Assembly (NCBI GenBank): GCA_014529385.2
Contig: CM043962.1
Location: 43,465,598-43,529,597 of the forward strand
Direction: 5' to 3'
Length of the DNA stretch: 64,000 nucleotides
From: Adiantum capillus-veneris
Lineage: Eukaryota > Streptophyta > Polypodiopsida > Polypodiales > Pteridaceae
A program made the position numbers and the translations under genes. The notes under the pieces were generated by a model that saw only the letters and a list, made by a program, of their open reading frames with translations, ran no database searches and was not told the origin of the DNA. Of this stretch, positions 53,139-63,200 are shown one piece after another. Numbering within the stretch: the first letter of the stretch is position 1; every line of letters starts with the position of its first letter.

Positions 53139-54911
53139 CCACCACTCCCTTCTCGAGACCCATAAGGGCCACCGCCAAGCTGCATGGGTAAATTTACCAT
53201 CCCTTTGACACTTGGCCTTCTTGGCCCTTATCCATGCCCTTAGAGGCGGTTCCCAAGCACCCAACTAAAAGTCCCATAAAGTTTGTTATAGCGGTTTTAG
53301 CACTGATCGTGCATCCTTGATAAAAGTATGTTCCTCAAGTAATGCATCATCAATATGTGCACCATTAATAGGCTGAAAATCATGCTAATTTTTAGCCATA
53401 TTTGGATGCAAATACTTAGCACTTTGAACCTCACTTGGCTAGTCAGATGGAAATCATTTAGTGTATCATCTTGAAACAAAGGCATGAGCATATCAAACAC
53501 ATCTTTTAGACCAAAAATTGACTCCATTTAACATGGAAGTTAGAGGAGCTGAATATTCTGTGATTACCATATATACCACCACAACATGCATATCATTTTC
53601 ATATCAGGTGTACAAGCAAGCAACGCGTGTTTTTTATGGGCGCATGCAATACAAGCCACTGCATAACATGCAAGATAACAAAAAATTACAGTCATGCTTG
53701 GGTTGTGACAAAGATGTTGCACTGCTCTGTATGCACCACACTGCACAAGTTTCTTCAATGGAAAATTACCAAAACACCCTTGCACCAATTACAGATAGCT
53801 TGCTCTAATTTTCATGTAATGTCATTTCTGAAATTATGGAAATCATAGATCTTCATTTGGCATCTTAATTTTTTTTAAATTTTAAAGGCCGTAAAGCTTT
53901 AAAATAGTTGTCTGTGTTTCAGCCCTGGTGCCCACAATTGCCTCAATAATCCTCGTGTCGTTTTTTAAAGATGGGAAACCAATCAATCATCCTGTGAAGC
54001 CTGCACGCCATAGTATCTTGAGAGACGGTTTCGGATTGGCAGGATTTCAAAAAAATTGAGCACGGTTTTAAGAATTTGAAGAAGATTTACCAAAATGAGG
54101 GATAATTTGGAGTTCAATATATTGGGATTAAAAGGACATTTAGGGCATTTCCACAAATTACATTCTGGTAATTTTCCGTTTCTTGTAAGAGTACCCCTAT
54201 GTAGGGCAGCAGGCAACTAGAATAAAGACATCCAATAGATGTTCTAAAAACCTCTCTAATAGTGTTGGACCTGAGTTTACTAGAGCATCTCTCCAAGTTG
54301 GCTCTAGATGACTTCTAGACTGCATGTTGACATCATCAGATGCCCACCAAAATGTAACCGTCATGTACAAACCGTCCATGCAAAGACAGTTAAAATTTGA
54401 CAAAACCTAATTCACTTAAAGGAACCTCTGTAACGACAAAGAAGAAAAAGCTTGACTACTCCCAATAATCTGTGCAAAATTATGGTAGCACACTAGATAT
54501 AAAAAACAGGTTATGGATGCGGGTTAAAGTCACCCATTGAACTTGCACAATGTAAAGTAAATAACAACCAACATGGGGAAGGCTCACAACGAGATTGTCG
54601 CACCCTTCACTCCAAAATTCTGGGCCAAGACGACCATTCCCAACCATCCATCTGGAGGTATTTGCCTTCCGAACCAAAAAGGAAACCCAAAACCTTTGGC
54701 TGAGCAACCGAACAATGGTTACATTTGACACGGACAATACAACTTTAAATACAAGAACTTTGCTGCTTCTCAGGTTTTTTGACGCAAGAACAAAATTGTA
54801 TGAGAATACGATCAATACCAGGGAAAAAAAAAACTTGCATAAAAATAACAAATGACATTTATACTCTGAATTTATCGCCGTGTGCACTCTTTGAAATAAA
54901 AAATGTCTCTA
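53137..54911. other. Anonymous DNA including the 3' flank of the ankyrin gene
   Basis: No coding motif was recognised. The part nearest 54911 is probably the 3' untranslated region of the ankyrin gene. The other ORFs are short and overlapping. Confidence 0.45.
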
Positions 54912-55534
54912 TTAGCACACAGCTGCCTCCAAAAGTTTTTGTACATTTGCATCATCAGCGAGCTCGGCTGCCGTCTGTAAGATGAATAAGCAAACTCAGC
55001 TAATGCAACTCTGCAACTTCAAGGAACAACACTAGCGGCCAAGACCTGTAACTTACCTTTCCTTGATAATTCCGAGGGCTAGGTGATGCTCCATAGCTGA
55101 GAAGCACCTCAACTACAACTCCATGGTTACCACGAGCTGCATGATGTAGAGGCTGTAAAATTCAAACAAATCATTTGCATGTCCAAAGTGCTCCTGTATA
55201 TCTCTTCATTTAGATGCATGCAAACTCTCCCTCTCCCCCACTTTGTGTACTTACTGTATCTCCATCAATGTCGGTCGTCTCTAGAAGTCTCTTAACCTTT
55301 TGCTCATCCCCTTGTGCAGCTGTTAGCAAGGCCTTCACGATCTCCACATACCCTGAAAAACGTAAGATACTGGTAATTCATCTACATTGACGTAGTTACA
55401 CAACATGTGTATGTAATAATACCCACTACAAACATGTGAAAGCCCACTGGCATACCTCCAGCACATGCATCATGCAAGGGTATAGCTCCATCCTCGTCCT
55501 TCACATCAATTGACGCCCCAGCCTCCAGTAAGAT
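54912..55534 (-). CDS. Ankyrin-repeat protein gene, last four exons
   Basis: Four exons with consensus splice sites and matching phases: 55456-55534, 55255-55352, 55057-55152 and 54912-54974 (ending in TAA). They encode ILLEAGASIDVKDEDGAIPL-HDACAG, then YVEIVKALLTAAQG and LLETTDIDGDT, then PLHHAARGNHGVVVEVLLSY and GASPSPRNYQGK, then TAAELADDANVQKLLEAAVC. The TPLH-x-AA, GA-x-x and NYQGKTAAELA patterns are ankyrin repeats, and the last helix caps the domain. Introns are GT-AG and short (about 80-105 bp). The upstream exon(s) with the start are not found before the LINE and chromovirus at 55.9-62.6 kb; the first intron may be very long, or the gene may be truncated. No disabling change was seen. 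Confidence 0.88.
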
Positions 55535-55725
55535 CTGAAATAAAGCAAAACTGAAATCGGACCTATTTCCAGTAGCAATGCTTACTGAATGCATTAAAAG
55601 AGAAGGGCCAAATTCAACCAGCCAAAACATCAAATAAAGGTGTCATAAAACTTGTTTGTATCCGAATAAGAGTCTATCTTGCAATGCAGGTGTGTCCTGT
55701 GTCAAAGTGCAGCGGAAGGCATGGT

Positions 55726-55728
<3 letters not shown>

Positions 55729-55767
<39 letters not shown>
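55729..55767. repeat. (GA)n microsatellite
   Basis: About 19 GA units in the region upstream of the visible ankyrin exons. Confidence 0.95.
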
Positions 55768-55770
<3 letters not shown>

Positions 55771-55911
55771 TTTAACGTCTATGTGAGGCCAAAGTCGGCC
55801 TATGAGACAAATCAAGTATACATGTGTGTATGTCCTCCGTCTATCGGAAAAGACAAAATAGTTCAAACTGGTACAGAATAAAAGAAAAGGACTTCTGGTG
55901 GATGAGGGGAT

Positions 55912-56288
55912 CTATGGGGATGGGTGGAGCTCTAGTACTAGGGATATGAGCATGTCTATATGCTCAGGGTAGTACGACCATAAGCTCCATCCTCTGCTAA
56001 TGGGCGGGTGTAAAATGAAGTACATGGGAAGGTCGGGAGCAAGGGCTGCCCTAATGAACACAGCTGTGTGAGCCATCATTTGGGCTCGTCTCTCCTCAAC
56101 AACTGTGCTCGGGTCCGGATCTCCTCGATTTGTTTGCGTGCACTCGTGGGGCCTGACATCCGTTAGCACGCGGACGTGGCCCAGTTCGTCTCAACCTGCT
56201 GAAGGGTTACTCCCCTCTGTGGGTCTAGGAGTGAAAGGGGTGTAGCTCTCTGAAAAAAATTTGTAAGTTGTGACTGTCTCCCCCCCCA
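55912..56288 (-). pseudogene. LINE-like sequence downstream of the chromovirus insertion
   Basis: It carries an 86-codon ORF (55912-56169) with no family motif, and the CCCCA target site at 56284-56288. By the target duplication it is continuous with the zinc-finger end of the LINE-like sequence at 62552, so it is probably the 3' end or flank of that unit. Confidence 0.4.
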
Positions 56289-56856
56289 TGTAACAGACTT
56301 GGACACTCCAAGTCAAGAATCAATCGCGACAACACCAAATAACCACTTCAAAACAATTCACAGATCACAATAGATTTGCACCCGCCCGGCGGAGTTCCGT
56401 GCCTAGAGATATTGGCCCCAAAGACTTGCGCCCCTTTCGGTATTTCTTTTTGTATTAATCAGTTCAAAGTACAAGAGAGTGGGTCGGGATTCACTCTCAA
56501 ACTCTGCGTCCAGATGCTCTGAGAAGTGAGGCCCTCACCACTAATTTGAAGGTTACAAGGGATGTCCAAAAGCAGAGCCCCAAAAGCTTCAAATCAAAAG
56601 CAACTGCTCTCTCTCTCTCACACAGAGTCAAAACTTGAAAGCAAAAGCATTCTCTCTCTTTCACATTGCGTAGAGAAAAAGCAAGATTTGCGTCGCTCAT
56701 CATTTTATTTTATTTTAAATTATTATTATTTTTTTTAGCCTCCGCAATTTTCGGAAATTAGGGTTTTTGGCAAAAATTAGGGTTTGCAAGAATTTTAGGG
56801 TTTCTGGCAGAAATTAGGGTTTTTGTTGTCCGTAGCCACATCATCACTTTGTGACA
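56289..56856 (-). repeat. Element R 3' LTR with telo-box array
   Basis: 568 bp. Four TTAGGGTTT motifs (AAACCCTAA on the element strand) lie at 56758-56766, 56777-56785, 56795-56803 and 56814-56822, spaced 18-19 bases apart, near the start of U3. A purine tract (minus AGAGGGGGGTA) follows at 56857-56868. 56869-57430 is the untranslated 3' region with no ORF of note. Confidence 0.93.
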
Positions 56857-57430
56857 TACCCCCCTCTTGAAAGCATTGTAATCGACCGCGATTACATCTA
56901 CAAAACCGACAAAAGCCATAAACCGTCTTAGCAGACACTGACTGTTAGTACCTATGTACTAGGAACACACTCTAGCACATGTACAAAATCGACAGTCACA
57001 TCACACGACATCACAGGACATCACATGACATTCAACATTCATTCAGATCTTAGACCATGATTTATCGGCAATGTATCTAGCAATCACATCTAGGTCCAAT
57101 CGGGACCTCATCGATGTCCGATTGACTAACCCCTATTGCAACCATGTCTATTTGAGATCAATCAGACCAAAATGTTGCAATCATTTCGTCTATCAGTTCC
57201 TGCACTCAATAGAAGTCAAGAACAGATCAGTATCATTATCAAGAATTCCATTTCATAAAGTCATCCAGCAAAATACTGTCAGCTCTCAGTATCCCTGAAG
57301 CTCAAAGAGACATCAATGACTTTAGTATCAAAATCAAGGCATCTGTTGACAAAGGAGCGGAGTAACTCCCCTCTTGAGCATCCCACTGCACCAGATCTTC
57401 GGCCAAGCTGAATTTATGGGTTCTATTTGG

Positions 57431-57800
57431 AGTAGACTATGCTAAACCAAAACATCGAGGTAAAGTTTCACAATCCGAGGAGTATCTGCTAGGTCCTCCT
57501 CCTCCATCCACTTCGCATCAAATGCAAGAAAGTTCTTGAACTTAACTAAGAACCGCCTTCAGACTTTACCTTTAGTCTTCGTATCCTTAATGTGCCAAAT
57601 CTGTTCAGGAACAAGGATCTCGTTTTCTTCCACTTCGGTTTGCTCATCAGGCTCCCCATCATCAGGCACATCACCCTTAACAGGTTTCAAGAGACTCACA
57701 TGCAATGCATTGTGAATCCTCCAAGTATCTGACAGTTTCAATCGGAAGGAGACATCATTTATCTTTTCAGTTATCTGGAAAGGTCCGTAGTATCGCATAC
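57431..57800 (-). pseudogene. Element R integrase C-terminus and chromodomain
   Basis: [15 protein letters not shown] and [13 protein letters not shown] are the GPF/Y module of integrase. [19 protein letters not shown], a TGA, then RRFLVKFKNFLAFDAKWMEE form the chromodomain (aromatic cage positions and the W-E-x-x-L-type end are recognisable). Chromodomains of this type steer integration toward modified histones. Confidence 0.85.
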
Positions 57801-57972
57801 TAAGCTTTAGAAAAAGCCTCTCCTTTCCCTTTTTCTTTCATAGGCGTGCCTTCTCAAAACGTAAGAGCACCCAATCATCCTCCTTCAGTTTCAAGTCGCG
57901 ACGATGGCGATCCGCTGCCTTTTTCTATCGTTCTTGAGACTTCTGCAAAGTCTCGCGAACCTTGGCAAAAGC

Positions 57973-58486
57973 CGTATCCAAATCTCGTGAATATTCATCC
58001 GCTTCAAATATCTAATCTTTCGTGCTCAGGAAGGATGGAACCTTCGGAGCATTTTCAACAATCTGAAATGGCGTCTTCCCCGTCGAAGAGTGTATCATGT
58101 TATTGTAGGCAAATTCCACCAAAGGTATGTTCTTTTCCCACTGAGTCTTCTGATCCGAGATACAAGACTTCAATAAATCTAAAACCACTGAATTGGCAAT
58201 CTCAGATGTGCCCATCAGTCTGCAAGTGGCGTATCCAAATCTCGTGAATATTCATCCGCTTCAAATATCTAATCTTTCGTGCTCAGGAAGGATGGAACCT
58301 TCGGAGCATTTTCAACAATCTGAAATGGCGTCTTCCCCGTCGAAGAGTGTATCATGTTATTGTAGGCAAATTCCACCAAAGGTATGTTCTTTTCCCACTG
58401 AGTCTTCTGATCCGAGATACAAGACTTCAATAAATCTAAAACCACTGAATTGGCAATCTCAGATGTGCCCATCAGTCTGCAAGTGG
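57973..58486 (-). repeat. 257-bp tandem duplication in element R integrase
   Basis: 57973-58229 and 58230-58486 appear identical. The unit encodes the end of the integrase core (SEIANSVVLDLLKSC, NNMIHSSTGKTPFQIV). 257 is not a multiple of three, so the duplication itself shifts the frame. Confidence 0.95.
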
Positions 58487-59960
58487 AACGATGACGAGAA
58501 CTGCAACTGCGTGCCAATGTTCTCCCAAATTGCCTTCCAAAACAAACTCATAAATCTGGGGTCTCTGTCGAAGACAATCGTCTCAGACGTGCCATGTAAT
58601 CGGAAAATCATCATGATCATTCTTTGTTCTCGGGAGATCAAAAATGAAATCCATTTCAATATTTTCCCAGGGGCGGGTGGATATGGGTAAAGGCTCTAAC
58701 AATTCCTGTGCCTTATGCTTGTCAAACTTGACCTTCTGGCATACTGCGCACAAACTCTTCCACATCCTTTTTGTGTCTCGGCCAAAAGAAGTATCTCTAT
58801 ACCCCTTCATGGTGGTAGCAATTCCGCGGTGACCCATAAAAGGTGGACAATGGCATTCAATCATAACCTTTTCCCGCAACGGCTGTGTAACGCACAACAT
58901 AGTCTTTCTCATCAAGTAGCCCTCCTGAGTAAGAGCATGGATAACCACCAAAAGCTCTTTCTCATAAATCTGTGTTGTCATCTCCGGCCTAGAGAACAAT
59001 CGGCTCTCGTAAGCAATGACATGGCCTTCTTGCATCAAGACCGCACCCAGACTACAACCATAAGCATCACAAAATACTTCAAATGACTTCTGCAAGTCCG
59101 GAAAAGTCAAATCTGGTCCTGTAGTCAATTGCTCTTTCAATGTCTGAAAGGCAGTCACCTCTGTGGATCCCCACGAGAAAGGGACTCCTTTCAGTATCAA
59201 GACTATGCAAAGGGGAAGCAACCTCTGCAAACTTTCGAATGAACCGTCTGTAGTACGAACACAGTCCCAAGAAGCTTTCAACTTCATGGACATTCTTCAA
59301 ATCGGGCCAATCACGGATAGTGTCTATCTTGGCCGGATCCATTTGCACTCATGTTGCTGAGACAAAGTGTCCCAAAAAAAATGTATCTCTGAAGCATATG
59401 ATCTCTGTGTTCTGCTTCATTCTTGGAGAAACCAATGATATCATCAAAGAAAGTGCCAACACATAGCCTGTACTCTCGAAAAATCCCGTCCATCATCCGG
59501 TTAAATGTCACAGGAGCATTGGTTAAGCCAAAAGGCATCACCAAAAAACTCAAATAATCCAAAAGTCGTCGGAAAGGCTGTCTTGTAGACGTCTCCCGGC
59601 GCGATTCAGATTTGATGATATCCACCCTTCAAGTCAATCCTGCTAAAGCACGACGATCCCTGTAACCTGTCAAGTATATCATCGATCCTAGGAATCGGAA
59701 ATCTGTTCTTGATGGTGATTTTGTTGAGAGCGCTATAATCAATGCACATTCTCCAAGATCCGTCTTTCTTCAAATCCAACAACAGTGGAGAGCAATACGG
59801 TGAAGTATTATGTTGGACAAGACCCTTTTTCTAGAGGTCTTTCACTGGGTTCATAATCTTTTCATTCTGTACTCGGCTCACACGGTAAGGTGGCCGGTTC
59901 GGTGGCGTACTTCCAGGTATCAGATCAATGGTTTGATCTTCAAGCCCTCTAAAAAGCAAT
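58012..59960 (-). pseudogene. Element R RT, RNase H and integrase core
   Basis: RT: SFLVMPFGLTNAPVTFNRMM and the palm FFDDI (59311-59625). RNase H: GSTEVTAFQTLKEQL, FCDAYGCSLGAVLMQEG and YEKELLVVIHAL. Integrase: finger-like HRGIATTMKGY with CAVCQKVK, core D in IEMDFIFDLP, second D in VFDRDPRFMS and the Glu in the SEIAN stretch. At least four frameshifts. Some upstream RT motifs are seen only in fragments from 59625 to 59960. Confidence 0.88.
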
Positions 59961-60059
59961 TGGCATGAGTGTGGAGAAAAATCTTGGCGTTCTTTTGATC
60001 AGGTCAAAACATATTCAACCTTTATCCATCGTTCAGTTCTCCCCCAAAAGAGTGAGTAA

Positions 60060-60350
60060 GAAACCGAAGTTCATCAAGTACAATCTCTAGGCCCTTCATT
60101 TATCAAAGTCGCTTTCTCGGCCCGATAGTCAACCACGGCGTAGTTCTTGTGGTACCAAGGGATCCTGAGTAGAACGTCACTCGCGTGCACCCCTGTCATT
60201 GCAAACGGAGTTTGCCAATGCTCGATGTAATGGAGGCATCCCATCCGGGTGCCAGTCGAACTACCTCCGCCTGTGGCGTCAGTCTGTCATGCGTAATTCC
60301 AAATCGAGCTGCCAATTCCAAGTGAAAAGAAGTTGGCCTTGGCTCCTTCA
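60060..60350 (-). pseudogene. Element R protease region, decayed
   Basis: Minus-strand fragments such as TSFHLELAARFGIT and VVRLAPGWDA, and a GSLGTT / LTIGP-like stretch, lie where the protease should be. No intact active site was seen. The call rests mainly on position between the zinc knuckle and RT. Confidence 0.5.
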
Positions 60351-60368
60351 AAAGAGCTTCCTGATCCT

Positions 60369-61946
60369 TCACTTTGCCCCAAAAGCGGCAAAATTTGTAC
60401 TTTCATTCATTAGATTCGGTGCAGGTCCCACGCCATGTGGTACCAGTTCTGCTTTTCTATCTACCTTTTCTGCCACGTTCCTCAACTGCTCTCGAACTCT
60501 CAAGCCTGTCGTTGTCTTTATCATTCTGTTCTTTCTGTGTCTTTTTAGGGCACTTCGCAGAGATATGTCCCTGTTCCCGCATCCAAAGCACTTCCCCTCT
60601 TTGATGAAGCGAGCTCTCTCCTCAGGAGTAAGCTTGGGTCGTGCATCCTTTTTCTCTGGGTTGCTCTTTTTCTTTCTACTTTCATTCCCAGAAGTCTGTT
60701 CGGCTCGTTGTGTCATGGCCTCATCTGTGGGGTAGGTCAGACTACCAGAGTGAATGGCAAAGCCCAGCTTCGCATGACTCATCAACTCCTTAATAGAAGC
60801 TGACTTCTGTTGCAAGCAGTGATCTGGGATCTCTGTAGGAAGACCCAAGGTGAACCGCTCAATCTGTTCTTGAATGAAGAGGCGGGTAGAAAAGAGCTCC
60901 AGAATCTTTCACAATAAGCATTGATTGTATGTTTCTTGGTCATCCGAAGATGGTTCCAAGTAGCTCATATATCTCGTTCATATTCTTGCGTCAACCAAGA
61001 AGAAATAAAAAGCTTTTTAACCTTCAACCATTTAACTGGCGCAGTCTTGTTTAAAAGAAGCGTGGACCACCAAGTACGAGCATTCCCCTTAAGGTAAGAG
61101 GTAGCTCTTCGAATCTTGGAGTGCTCTGAATAGCGTCCTCCCGCGAAAGCGATGTCAAACTGCTGTATAAAAGACAAAGCCCTCGAAGCATCTGAGTATC
61201 CTAAAAAAGTATCAAACTTGATCGGGTGGCCACCTTCCTTAAACTCTCGGACTTTCTTGCTTTTATCTTCGAGAAAGTCATACTGGTTGGCTTTGTAAAA
61301 ATTCTTCTTATTCGCATAGAAGTTTCCATCATCAGAATCTGAGCTGTCTGTAGACGAGTCCTCAGTAGAACTGTCAGGCTCTGGGCGAGATTTAGCCTTC
61401 TTTGCCTTTTTCTTGCCCTTTCCGAAGCATTGTTTCTTGCTTCGCTTTTTACCTTTTCTGTCTTCTTCGCTCGAATCTGAAGAGCTAGAAGAACTGTCAG
61501 AAGTACTCCTTCAAATCGAACACGCTTCTTCTGTTTCTTTGCCTTATCAAAAGTTGACTGACGACCCAAATATCCCCGGAAGTCAGTGCTTTTCTTCTCC
61601 TTTTTGCCGTGCTTTTTGGCTTTCTTTTGCGCGTCAAAAAGCTGAGCAATCCGTGCATCAACCACCTCTTCTAATTCTTTCTCTGATTATTTCTTGTGAG
61701 CAGAAGGTTTCTTGAGAGTGGGTGTAGTGGTTTTCTGCCATCGCTCATATACTTTGCAAATTTTGGATCCTTCGCACAATTGAGCATCATCTTCGTTACA
61801 TCGTTGATCAACTGGCGACGCTCCATCTCTCGCCGCTCCGCCTGAGTAGGCCAAGGCGGGCCATACTCTCTGCATGAATCTTCGTTGTGATCCATGTCCG
61901 CATCTCCAAATGCAGAGGGAGTCGTCTGATCCTTGCGTGAAGCCAT
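60369..61946 (-). pseudogene. Element R gag
   Basis: The likely start is ATG at 61946 (MASRKDQTTPSAFGD), about 60 bases inside the primer site. After a Lys-rich segment (61201-61665) the capsid core reads SFIQQFDIAFAG, KGNARTWWSTLL (60965-61177). The zinc knuckle near 60560-60600 starts KCFGCGNR but a lost base turns the rest out of frame. Several frames are needed to read the whole gag. Confidence 0.82.
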
Positions 61947-62003
61947 AGGTGCCGCGGAAAAAAAATTGGGGATCGGATTTCCTGTAGAAGAGAAATCGGT
62001 CGT

Positions 62004-62015
62004 GCTCTGATACCA
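62004..62015 (-). other. Element R primer-binding site (initiator Met tRNA)
   Basis: The minus strand reads TGGTATCAGAGC, one base from the 5' LTR. Confidence 0.93.
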
Positions 62016-62016
62016 C

Positions 62017-62551
62017 TGTAACAGACTTGGACACTCCAAGTCAAGAATCGATCGCGACAGCACCAAATAACCACTTCAAAACAATTCACAGATCACAATA
62101 GATTTGCACTGGCCCGGCGGAGTTCCGTGCCTAGAGATATTGACCCCAAAGACTGGCGTCCCTTTCGGAATTTCTTTTTGTATTAATCAGTTCAAAGTAC
62201 AAGAGAGTGGGTCGGGATTCACTCTCAGACTCTGCATCCAGATGCTCTGAGAAGTGAAACCCTCACCACTAATTTAAAGGTTACAAGGGATGCCCAAAAG
62301 CAGAGCCCCAAAAGCTTCAAATCAAAAGCAATTGCTCTCTCTCTCTCACACAGAGTCAAAACTTGAAAGCAAAAGCATTCTCTCTCTCTTTCTCATTGCA
62401 TAGAGAAAAAGCAAGATTTGCATCGCTCATCTTTTTTTTCTTTTTTTTTTAGCCTCCGCGATTTCCGAAAATTAGGGTTTTTGGCAAAAATTAGGGTTTG
62501 CAGGAATTTTAGGGTTTTTGCTCTCCGTAGCCACATCATCACTTTGTGACA
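62017..62551 (-). repeat. Element R 5' LTR
   Basis: 535 bp. It matches the 3' LTR with scattered substitutions and lacks one telo-box unit: three TTAGGGTTT motifs remain (62472-62480, 62491-62499, 62509-62517). Confidence 0.93.
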
Positions 62552-63200
62552 CCCCACCTGGGTCTCTCTAGGTGGCTGCAGAAATGCATCCCTGTGTCTA
62601 TGTATCTCTGGCAAGTAGCACCCCAGTTGTCTCTAATCTCGAGAGTGCACGATCTCTCGAAGGGTAGGCTGACCTCTGAATAGTGGCTCATATCGGCCTC
62701 TAATGTCAGCATAAGCTCTGCATCTGCAAACAAAATGCTCCTCACTCTCAACTTCCTCTCTGCATACTCGACAGACTCTCTCCTCCCTCGGAATGTCATG
62801 AGCTCGCCTCACCTTGATCTCTAGTCTGTGTGATGACACTCTGAGCTGCCCAATCGCCACCCGTGAGTTGTGTGGCATGTAGAACCCGTCCTCCAGTATG
62901 GTAAGAAAATGATCTCTGTAGTGTGACATCTTCCATTGGTGGGAAGATGTGATCCGAGTCTGTCTGATATAGAGCTGCCAGAGATCCTGTCGAATCACTA
63001 TGTTTCTCTCACTACGTGAGAGATGAAGCTAGGGGAGTCGGGGTCATACTGGAAAGGTGGCAAACTCTCAAGAGTGGATAAGCCTTGCGGGGCAATCTAC
63101 TAACAAGAGAATACAAAGCTCTACACAATACAATGTAAGAAATGCCTGCCCCCCCTCTAATATAGTAAGTAATAAAAATGCCCGACCCACATCTCAATAA
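62552..63200 (-). pseudogene. LINE-like RT C-terminus with zinc finger
   Basis: The frame 62633-62998 encodes IRQDLWQLYIRQTRI, RVSSHRLEIKVRRAHDIPRE and ERVCRVCREEVESEEHFVC, then RCRAYADIRGRYEPL. The R-x-x-SH-L-x-I, IPREER and CX2C...HFVCRC pattern is the zf-RVT type ending found on many non-LTR reverse transcriptases. The RT core is not seen. The chromovirus interrupts it just after this region. The preceding frame (63012-63197) may be part of the same protein. Confidence 0.6.

Larger units (their letters stand above)
56289..62551 (-). mobile_element. Element R: chromovirus (Ty3/gypsy with chromodomain)
   Basis: A 6.26-kb minus-strand element. The LTRs are 56289-56856 (3') and 62017-62551 (5'), each with TGT...ACA ends, and there is a perfect CCCCA duplication (56284-56288, 62552-62556). 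The primer site is the initiator-Met type. Gag, protease, RT, RNase H, integrase and a C-terminal chromodomain are all recognisable but broken by many frameshifts. It contains a 257-bp tandem duplication inside integrase. Confidence 0.95.

Noticed and set aside
54480-54887. Minus-strand ORF of 135 codons downstream of the ankyrin gene
   Set aside because: It lies in the probable 3' untranslated region, overlaps ORFs on the other strand and has no motif. Read as chance.
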